From an uncultured Flavobacterium sp. (GTDB taxonomy: Bacteria > Bacteroidota > Bacteroidia > Flavobacteriales > Flavobacteriaceae): a stretch of DNA of 7,633 nt. This document shows, piece by piece, positions 1-5,552 of the stretch. The position numbers and the translations under genes were made by a program. The stretch lies in contig NZ_CALFIG010000278.1 in the NCBI RefSeq assembly GCF_937876455.1, positions 1-7,633 of the forward strand, given 5' to 3'. Within the stretch, counting starts at the first letter, position 1. Each line of letters starts with the position of its first letter. The notes under the pieces are model-generated. The model did no database searches. It saw only the letters and a list, made by a program, of their open reading frames with translations, and was not told the DNA's origin.

Positions 1-2
1 AA

Positions 3-281
3 AATCAAAATATTTCAAATAAATATTCTATTATATCAATTGAAATTAAAAATAATTTAGTTGGATACAATTGTTCTGCTAAAGGTTGCTACGATATATT
101 TTTAGGCAATTTATTTCAAAGTGATATGGGAAAAATGTTTGTACTATTTAGTGATAAGTATAAAGGTCCAAATTTTGATTCAAATTTAAAAATTTCAGAA
201 AATTTAATTACTTTTTATATTCCAAATAAAAACAAAAAACTATTAGTAGAATTAAATTTAAAAGAATCTTGTGAAAATTAA
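3..281 (+). CDS. Unrecognised protein, C-terminal 92 residues only
   Basis: An open frame enters from the left edge and runs 92 codons to TAA at 279-281; the start is outside the window. The other two forward frames are soon closed by stops (TAG at 58-60, TAA at 20-22). The visible protein is rich in Asn, Lys, Ile, Leu and Phe, with two cysteines close together (NCSAKGCYD), alternating hydrophobic stretches that suggest beta strands, and the C-terminus ESCEN. I recognise no family. By hand count this stretch is about 19% GC, against roughly 40% or more in the first part of the next gene. Its last 11 nt overlap the GTG start of the YggS-family gene, so the two may be translationally coupled. 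It is probably a real but poorly conserved gene; a chance ORF in AT-rich DNA cannot be fully excluded. Confidence 0.55.
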   Translation, partial: NQNISNKYSIISIEIKNNLVGYNCSAKGCYDIFLGNLFQSDMGKMFVLFSDKYKGPNFDSNLKISENLITFYIPNKNKKLLVELNLKESCEN

Positions 282-972
282 AGAAAACCTAACCCAAATA
301 AAATCCCAACTTCCTTATCACGTGACTTTGGTTGCGGTTTCAAAAACCAAACCGGTAGCTGATTTAATGGAAGCTTACAACGCAGGTCAGCGCATTTTTG
401 GAGAAAACAAAATCCAAGAAATGACTGAAAAATGGGAACAAATGCCAAAAGATATTGAATGGCATATGATTGGTCACGTACAAACCAACAAAGTCAAATA
501 CATGGCGGAATACGTGAGTTTGATTCACGGGGTAGATAGTTTAAAATTGTTGCAAGAAATAAACAAACAAGCCAAAAAACACAATAGAGTCATTGATTGT
601 TTATTACAAATTCATATCGCGGAAGAAGAAACCAAATTTGGGTTAGATGAACATGAATTAGATGAAATTCTAACTCGAGTTTACGAACAGTGCGAAGCAA
701 AACAAATTCAAAATGACAAAAATGAATTCGAAAACATCCGAATCGTAGGATTAATGGGCATGGCAACCTTCACTGAAAATCAAAACCAAATCGAAAAAGA
801 ATTCAACCATTTGAAAGCCATTTTTGATAACTACAAAAAACTGAATACTGAACACTGTCAACTGAACACTCTTTCCATGGGTATGTCGGGCGATTATCAA
901 CTTGCAATTTCATGTGGCAGTACGATGGTTCGAATAGGAAGTAGTATCTTTGGAGCGAGAAATTATCAATAA
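271..972 (+). CDS. yggS: YggS/PLPBP (PROSC) family pyridoxal phosphate homeostasis protein
   Basis: This is a 233-residue cytosolic protein of the YggS/PROSC family, which binds pyridoxal 5'-phosphate and buffers PLP supply without a known catalytic reaction; older annotations call it an alanine-racemase N-terminal domain protein. The visible signatures are VAVSKTKP (residues 21-28) with the PLP lysine K25, FGENKIQE (43-50), WHMIGHVQTNK (64-74), GLMGMATF (160-167), SMGMSGDY (202-209) and the phosphate-binding GSTMVRIGSSIFGAR (216-230). Length is normal for the family. The GTG at 271 is forced: an in-frame TAA lies at 259-261, and the first ATG (residue 33) would remove the PLP lysine. It overlaps the preceding partial gene by 11 nt. 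Residues about 191-200 are encoded by a repeat-like sequence that recurs in the downstream spacer. The family assignment is very secure. Confidence 0.95.
   Translation: MKIKENLTQIKSQLPYHVTLVAVSKTKPVADLMEAYNAGQRIFGENKIQEMTEKWEQMPKDIEWHMIGHVQTNKVKYMAEYVSLIHGVDSLKLLQEINKQAKKHNRVIDCLLQIHIAEEETKFGLDEHELDEILTRVYEQCEAKQIQNDKNEFENIRIVGLMGMATFTENQNQIEKEFNHLKAIFDNYKKLNTEHCQLNTLSMGMSGDYQLAISCGSTMVRIGSSIFGARNYQ
841..870 (+). repeat. Degenerate ACTGAACACT repeat inside the yggS reading frame
   Basis: This stretch holds three imperfect copies of a roughly 8-11-nt unit (CTGAATACTG, CTGAACACTG, CTGAACACT). Bases 847-863 match 1010-1026 of the downstream spacer at 16 of 17 positions. It encodes residues 191-200 (LNTEHCQLNT), just before the conserved SMGMS motif, and keeps the frame open. 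Similar ACTGAA-type strings occur between genes in Flavobacterium genomes; that is from memory and not a search. Confidence 0.6.
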
Positions 973-997
973 GGCAATTTGTCAATGAGCCAATTAA

Positions 998-1026
998 CTG
1001 AAAACTGAGACTGAACACTGTAAACT
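998..1026 (+). repeat. ACTGAA-type repeat in the spacer between yggS and the exonuclease gene
   Basis: The 57-nt spacer 973-1029 is largely made of a degenerate repeat (CTGAAAACTGAG, then ACTGAACACTGTAAACT). Its second part is a 16/17 match to 847-863 inside yggS, on the same strand. It ends 3 nt before the TTG start of the next gene, so it forms that gene's immediate leader. I see no stable hairpin in it; its role is unknown. Confidence 0.6.
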
Positions 1027-1029
1027 ATT

Positions 1030-2391
1030 TTGTACGCAATACTCGACATAGAAACCACTGGAGGACAATACAACGAAGAAGGTATTACCGAAATTGCCAT
1101 TTATAAATTTGATGGACATGAGGTAGTAGATCAATTTATCAGTTTAGTCAATCCTGAAAAACCAATTCAACCTTTCGTAGTAAAATTAACAGGTATTAAC
1201 AATGCCATGTTGCGCAGTGCTCCAAAATTTTATGAAGTGGCTAAACGAATCATAGAAATAACGGAAGGCACTATTGTTGTTGCACACAATGCCTCGTTTG
1301 ATTATCGAATTCTACAAACCGAATTCAGACGTTTAGGTTATGATTTTAAAAAACAAACGCTTTGCACAGTGGAACTCTCCAAAAAACTAATTCCCGATCA
1401 AGCTTCTTATAGTTTAGGAAAATTAGTTCGTGCTTTAGGAATTCCTATGGCAGATAGACACAGAGCAAGCGGAGATGCCTTGGCTACTGTAAAATTATTC
1501 AAAATGCTTTTGGTTAAAGACGTTGAGAAAGAAATTGTAAAAAGTTTCATCAAAACCGAAATCAAATCGGGAATGTCTCCAAAATTATTAGACATTGTTG
1601 AAAATTTGCCTTCAAAAACGGGAATTTATTATATTCACAACGAAAAAGGAAATTTAATTTACATTGGCAAAAGTAAAAACATTAAAAAGCGCGTCAATCA
1701 ACATTTCACAGGTTCAAATAGTAAAAGCAAAAAAATACAACGAGATGTATTTGCTGTAACTTTTGAAGAAACAGGTAGCGAACTCATTGCGTTATTAAAA
1801 GAAAGTGAAGAAATCAAAATCAACAAGCCTATTTACAACCGAGCGCAACGAAAAAGCATCTTTCAATATGCGTTGTACCAACAAAAAACAGATGAAGGCT
1901 ATATCGCATTAAGTGTCGAAAAAGCAGATGGTAGAAAAAAAGAAATTACTTCTTTTACCACCTTGCAAGAAGGTAAAAATGTGCTATTTAAAATAACAGA
2001 AAAATATAACCTTTGTCAAAAAATAAACGGCTTATTTGAAACTAAAAATGGCTGTTTTCAATATAAAATCAAAGAATGTAACGGCGCTTGCTTAGGCAAA
2101 GAGAATGTTGAAAATTACAACGAACGCGTATTTGAATTTCTTGAAGAAAATGCTTTTGAAAACAATAATATGATTGTAGTAGATAAAGGTCGAAGTTTTG
2201 AAGAACGAAGTGCTGTTTTGATTGAAAATGGCGTTTACAAAGGCTATTGTTTTTTTGATTTAAATTACCAAATAACCAATGTAAATGTGCTAAAAAACAT
2301 CATTAATCCGATGCAACACAATCGTGATGTAAAAACAATCATTCAAAGTTATTTGCGCAAAAATAAAGTAACTAAAATAATTACGTTTTAG
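1030..2391 (+). CDS. DEDDh exonuclease / GIY-YIG endonuclease fusion with UvrC-like four-Cys motif
   Basis: A 453-residue predicted DNA nuclease with two catalytic domains. Residues 1-165 form a DnaQ-type 3'-5' exonuclease: Exo I has D6 and E8 (ILDIETT), Exo II has D91 (AHNASFDYRIL) and Exo III has H144 and D149 (HRASGDA), so all DEDDh residues are present. Residues about 193-275 form a UvrC/Cho-like GIY-YIG domain: GIY 198-200, YIG 211-213, with R221 and E258 aligning by spacing to the catalytic Arg and Glu of UvrC. Downstream, C329-x12-C342-x7-C350-x3-C354 resembles the UvrC cysteine motif that ligates an Fe-S cluster. The last 100 residues match nothing I know. There is no UvrB-binding UVR motif and no UvrC C-terminal endonuclease half. 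The TTG at 1030 is forced by TAA at 1021-1023 and by DIETT at residue 6. It is likely cotranscribed with yggS and miaA. Its substrate is unknown; repair is an inference. Confidence 0.9.
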   Translation: MYAILDIETTGGQYNEEGITEIAIYKFDGHEVVDQFISLVNPEKPIQPFVVKLTGINNAMLRSAPKFYEVAKRIIEITEGTIVVAHNASFDYRILQTEFRRLGYDFKKQTLCTVELSKKLIPDQASYSLGKLVRALGIPMADRHRASGDALATVKLFKMLLVKDVEKEIVKSFIKTEIKSGMSPKLLDIVENLPSKTGIYYIHNEKGNLIYIGKSKNIKKRVNQHFTGSNSKSKKIQRDVFAVTFEETGSELIALLKESEEIKINKPIYNRAQRKSIFQYALYQQKTDEGYIALSVEKADGRKKEITSFTTLQEGKNVLFKITEKYNLCQKINGLFETKNGCFQYKIKECNGACLGKENVENYNERVFEFLEENAFENNNMIVVDKGRSFEERSAVLIENGVYKGYCFFDLNYQITNVNVLKNIINPMQHNRDVKTIIQSYLRKNKVTKIITF

Positions 2392-2393
2392 CA

Positions 2394-3317
2394 TTGAACT
2401 ACCTCATCTCTATAATAGGCCCCACCGCTATAGGAAAAACTTCCTTAAGTATTGCGTTGGCACAACATTTTAGTTGCGCTATTCTTTCATGTGATAGCCG
2501 ACAATTTTTTAAAGAAATGAAAATTGGCACCGCAGTTCCAAGTGAGGAAGAATTAGCTGCTGCACCACATCATTTTATTCAAAATAAATCGATATTCGAG
2601 TCGTATTCAGTCGGAGATTTTGAACAAGAAGCTTTAGCGAAACTAGACGAATTGTTTCAACAAAACAACGTTCAAATTATGGTAGGAGGCTCTGGATTGT
2701 ATGTAGATGCTGTATTGAAAGGGTTTGATGAGTTTCCAGAAATTGATCCTTCGGTAAGAGCTGAAATAAATAGAAAATACGATGCATTTGGGATTGACTA
2801 TTTGAAGGAACAATTACAAATGTTAGATTCGGAATATTTTCAAAAATTACAAACTGAAAATCCGCAAACCTTGCAAAATCCGCAGCGCATGAAACGATTT
2901 GTGGAAGTATGCATAGGAACAAGAAAACCCTACTCGAGTTTTATTGGAAAAAGAAAATTCGCTAGAAACTTTACACCTATTTTAATTGGTTTAGAAGCGG
3001 AAAGAGAAATTATGTACGATAGAATCAATCAACGTGTCGATTTGATGCTTAACGAAGGGCTTTTAGCTGAAGCAAAGGCCTTGCATCCAAACAAACAATT
3101 GAATGCGTTACAAACAGTAGGATATAGAGAATTGTTTGATTATTTTGAAAACAAAACAAATTTAGAATTTGCCATTGAGCAAATAAAAATGAACACCCGA
3201 CGTTTTGCAAAACGACAAATTACTTGGTTTAAGCGAACCGAAAATGCCACATGGTTTGATTATGCTATAGATAGAACAGAAATTTTTATGCATATAGAAA
3301 AACAACTTAAAAAGTAA
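2394..3317 (+). CDS. miaA: tRNA dimethylallyltransferase (IPP transferase)
   Basis: MiaA transfers a dimethylallyl group to N6 of adenine 37 in tRNAs that read codons starting with U, supporting decoding accuracy. The 307-residue protein has the full family signature: P-loop GPTAIGKT (9-16), DSRQFFKEMKIGTA (34-47) with the catalytic Asp34, HHFIQ (59-63), GGSGLY (98-103, usually GGTGLY), NPQRMKRFVEV (162-172), TVGYREL (241-247) and TRRFAKRQITWFK (268-280). Length is normal for the family. The TTG at 2394 is the only usable start: an in-frame TAA lies at 2373-2375, no ATG lies between, and the P-loop begins at residue 9. Only 2 nt separate it from the nuclease gene's stop, so coupling through ribosomes finishing that gene is likely. 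Its 3' end overlaps the convergent threonine aldolase gene by 11 bp, leaving no room for a terminator between them. Confidence 0.96.
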   Translation: MNYLISIIGPTAIGKTSLSIALAQHFSCAILSCDSRQFFKEMKIGTAVPSEEELAAAPHHFIQNKSIFESYSVGDFEQEALAKLDELFQQNNVQIMVGGSGLYVDAVLKGFDEFPEIDPSVRAEINRKYDAFGIDYLKEQLQMLDSEYFQKLQTENPQTLQNPQRMKRFVEVCIGTRKPYSSFIGKRKFARNFTPILIGLEAEREIMYDRINQRVDLMLNEGLLAEAKALHPNKQLNALQTVGYRELFDYFENKTNLEFAIEQIKMNTRRFAKRQITWFKRTENATWFDYAIDRTEIFMHIEKQLKK

Positions 3318-4332
3318 TTCGCTCTATGGCTTCTAATACATAATCATGCATTACTTGTTTATAATCTAAATGGGTTACAAAACGTAGTTTACCTTGCCCC
3401 ATATCACTGATATAAATGTTTTTTTCTTTCAGTTTTTGCATGAGTTGCGCTGGGGTTATTGGCGCTTTAACGGTAAAAATAACAATATTTGTTTCAACAG
3501 GTTCCACATTATCTGTCCAAGGCATTCGTGTTAGTAGCTGGGCTATATCTTTAGCTTTTTTATGGTCTTCTTCTAACCTAGAAATATGATGCTGTAAGGC
3601 ATACATTCCTGCTGCTGCTAAATAACCTGACTGTCTCATACCGCCTCCAAATAATTTTCGAACACGCATGGCTCTTTTTATAGCTTCTTTAGAACCTATC
3701 AATACAGAACCTACTGGTGCACCTAAGCCTTTAGATAAACACACAGAAATGGTATCAAACAATTCACCATACATTTTAGGATGTTGTTTTTTAGCCACTA
3801 AAGCATTCCACAATCGTGCGCCATCTAAGTGGTATTTTAAGTTATTTTGGGTACAAACTTCTTTTATTTTTACTAATTCTTGAAAATCATAACAAGCACC
3901 GCCACCTTTATTGGTTGTGTTTTCAATACAAACTAAACTTGATTTTGCCAAATGAATATTATCCGAATCATTAATGGCTGCAGCAACTTGTTCGGCAGTT
4001 ATCATACCTCTCACTCCATCTATTAATTGACAACTTACACCACTATTAAAAGCGGCTCCTCCACCTTCATATAAATAGACATGTGCCCATTTGTCACAAA
4101 TTAATTCGTCACCTGGTTGTGTATTTATTTTAATCGCTACTTGATTTGCCATCGTTCCCGACGGAAAAAACAAAGCTGCCTCTTTACCAAACAAATCGGC
4201 AAGTGTTTCTTCTAGTTCGTTTACCGTAGGATCTTGTTTAAATACATCATCTCCTACTTTGGTTTTAAACATGAATTGCAACATTTCTGGAGTAGGCTTG
4301 GTAACGGTGTCACTAAATAAATTAATTTCCAT
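3307..4332 (-). CDS. ltaE: Low-specificity L-threonine aldolase
   Basis: This is a PLP-dependent fold-type I enzyme that cleaves L-threonine or L-allo-threonine to glycine and acetaldehyde in the cytoplasm. The 341-residue protein shows SDTVTKPT (7-14), GDDVFKQDPTVNELE (27-41), FPSGTMANQ (56-64) for cofactor phosphate binding, H84 as the likely ring-stacking His, ENTTN (137-141), HLDGARLWNA (168-177) with PLP-binding D170 and R173, and CLSKGLGAPVGS (198-209) with the PLP lysine K201. I chose the ATG at 4330-4332 because the conserved family N-terminus starts right there; an upstream in-frame ATG at 4393-4395 would add 21 unconserved residues and run antisense into prfB. It converges on miaA (11-bp overlap) and diverges from prfB across 45 bp. 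I could not find a convincing promoter for it. Stereospecificity (L versus L-allo) cannot be read from the sequence. Confidence 0.95.
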   Translation of the reverse strand: MEINLFSDTVTKPTPEMLQFMFKTKVGDDVFKQDPTVNELEETLADLFGKEAALFFPSGTMANQVAIKINTQPGDELICDKWAHVYLYEGGGAAFNSGVSCQLIDGVRGMITAEQVAAAINDSDNIHLAKSSLVCIENTTNKGGGACYDFQELVKIKEVCTQNNLKYHLDGARLWNALVAKKQHPKMYGELFDTISVCLSKGLGAPVGSVLIGSKEAIKRAMRVRKLFGGGMRQSGYLAAAGMYALQHHISRLEEDHKKAKDIAQLLTRMPWTDNVEPVETNIVIFTVKAPITPAQLMQKLKEKNIYISDMGQGKLRFVTHLDYKQVMHDYVLEAIERITF

Positions 4333-4357
4333 AAATAAAATGAATAGCGTATTTTTG
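4326..4357 (+). promoter_or_regulatory. Candidate Bacteroidota-type promoter of prfB
   Basis: TATTTTTG at 4350-4357 is an exact match to the Bacteroidota -7 consensus TAnnTTTG. A poor -33 element, TTTC at 4326-4329 (consensus TTTG), lies 20 nt upstream and overlaps the ltaE start codon region. The implied transcription start near 4362-4364 would leave a leader of about 15 nt, A-rich and with no Shine-Dalgarno sequence, before the prfB ATG. The -7 box is convincing and the -33 box is weak. Confidence 0.42.
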
Positions 4358-4377
4358 TTTGGTAAAACTACAAAAAA

Positions 4378-5473
4378 ATGATAAATATTGAACAAATTAA
4401 GGTCATTAATGATCGCCTGGTTGCGTTAAGGAGGTATCTTTGACGTTGATGCCAAATTAATTGAAATTGCAAACGAAGAAGAAAAAACGTTTGCTCCTGA
4501 TTTTTGGAACAATGCAAAACAAGCGGAAATCATTGTAAGAAACCTTCGCTCAAAGAAAAAATGGGTAGATGATTATACAAGATGTGCTGATTTAGCTGAA
4601 GAACTCCAACTTTTATTTGAATTTTATAAAGAAGGTGATGCCTCTGAAGAAGACGTAGATACGCATTACCAACAAACCTTACTAGCCATTGAAGATCTTG
4701 AATTTAGAAACATGCTTTCTGATGAAGGAGATAATCTTAGTGCGGTCTTGCAAATTACCGCTGGTGCTGGAGGTACAGAAAGTTGTGATTGGGCAAGTAT
4801 GCTCATGCGCATGTACTTAATGTGGGCCGAAAAACAAGGCTACAAAATTAAAGAACTTAACTTTCAAGAAGGCGATGTAGCGGGTGTAAAAACAGTTACC
4901 CTAGAAATTGAAGGTGATTTTGCTTTTGGCTATTTAAAAGGTGAAAATGGTGTGCATCGATTAGTACGTATATCTCCTTTTGACAGTAATGCAAAAAGAC
5001 ATACTTCTTTTGTTTCGGTGTATGTTTATCCATTAGTTGACGATACAATTGAAATAGAAATTAGTCCTGCCGATATTGAAATTACTACAGCTCGTTCTAG
5101 TGGTGCGGGTGGACAAAATGTAAACAAAGTAGAAACTAAAGTACAATTAGTACACAAACCTACGGGTATACAAATTCAATGTTCAGAAACCCGTTCACAA
5201 CACGACAATAGAGAACGTGCTATGCAAATGTTACGCTCACAATTATATGAAATTGAATTAAAAAAACGTTTGGCACAACGTGCAGATATTGAAGCGAGTA
5301 AAATGAAAATTGAATGGGGTTCTCAAATTCGAAACTATGTAATGCACCCTTATAAATTAGTTAAAGACGTGCGAAGTGGATTTGAATCAACAGATGTAGA
5401 TGCAGTTATGAATGGTGAATTAGACGGTTTCTTAAAGGCCTATTTAATGATGATGGGACAAAAAGAAGAATAG
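4378..5473 (+). CDS. prfB: Peptide chain release factor 2, programmed +1 frameshift
   Basis: RF2 recognises UAA and UGA stop codons and triggers release of the finished protein. The product joins 4378-4440 to 4442-5473 and is 364 aa, one residue shorter than E. coli RF2. The first frame gives 21 residues and stops at TGA 4441-4443; skipping T4441 enters the long frame, where conserved RF2 sequence continues at once (LDVDAKLIEIANEEEKTFAPD). Motifs in joined numbering are the SPF stop-codon recognition tripeptide (199-201) and the GGQ peptidyl-hydrolysis motif (244-246) inside RSSGAGGQNVNK. The residue matching E. coli position 246 is Ser, a common state unlike the K-12 Thr. The ATG at 4378 is the only start, because an in-frame TAA lies at 4363-4365. 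Expression is presumably autoregulated: scarce RF2 slows termination at the TGA and favours the shift. The ATG at 4712 is internal (M112) and not the true start. Confidence 0.96.
4429..4444 (+). promoter_or_regulatory. prfB programmed +1 frameshift site
   Basis: The site reads AGGAGG (4429-4434), TAT (4435-4437), CTT (4438-4440), TGA (4441-4443), C (4444). It has the same layout as E. coli prfB (AGGGGG TAT CTT TGA C): an internal Shine-Dalgarno-like hexamer 3 nt before the slippery CTT, and an in-frame UGA followed by C, a poor termination context. The P-site leucyl-tRNA slips from CUU to UUU and translation resumes at GAC (4442-4444). The hexamer matches the anti-Shine-Dalgarno perfectly, whereas the gene's own start has no such sequence. 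Confidence 0.95.
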
Positions 5474-5486
5474 TAAACACATAAAA

Positions 5487-5528
5487 AAATTCGACCTGTC
5501 GAGTTGAAGAACTTAACAGGTCGAGTTT
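5487..5528. terminator. Bidirectional intrinsic terminator between prfB and the metalloprotease gene
   Basis: AAATTCGACCTGT (5487-5499) pairs with ACAGGTCGAGTTT (5516-5528) over 13 bp with one G-U pair, around a 16-nt loop that can form a small inner stem (GAGTT with AACTT). On the - strand the hairpin runs into seven Ts (complement of 5483-5489), a good terminator for the metalloprotease gene. On the + strand the tail is TTTATAAATTT, a weaker T-tract 13 nt beyond the prfB stop. It is the most GC-rich part of an otherwise AT-rich 79-bp gap. Confidence 0.8.
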
Positions 5529-5552
5529 ATAAATTTGACAATTCAAATTGAA

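Noticed and set aside
803..1018. Short - strand ORF opposite the end of yggS, and similar short ORFs at 1407-1595 (-), 2677-2922 (-), 3668-3883 (+) and 5756-5962 (+).
   Set aside because: Each lies opposite a well-supported conserved gene, has no recognisable motif, and is explained by the codon pattern of the real gene.
841..1026. The ACTGAA repeats as a CRISPR array or transposon ends.
   Set aside because: The units are short, degenerate and directly adjacent, with no regular spacers, no inverted ends and no transposase or cas gene nearby.
4333..4395. A 21-residue N-terminal extension of threonine aldolase starting at 4395 that looks hydrophobic, like a signal peptide.
   Set aside because: The conserved family N-terminus begins at the ATG at 4330-4332, the enzyme is cytosolic, and the extension is antisense to the prfB start and promoter.
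4393..4400. TTAATTTG on the - strand as a -7 box for ltaE.
   Set aside because: It misses the consensus TAnnTTTG at one key base and there is no -33 TTTG at the right distance.
4441..4443. The in-frame TGA read as evidence that prfB is a pseudogene or that the sequence has an error.
   Set aside because: It sits in a full frameshift site (AGGAGG TAT CTT TGA C) and both flanking frames encode conserved RF2 sequence.
5532..5549. AATTTG/CAAATT hairpin as a separate terminator.
   Set aside because: It is only 6 bp of mostly A-T pairs with no T-tract; the adjacent 13-bp stem explains termination better.
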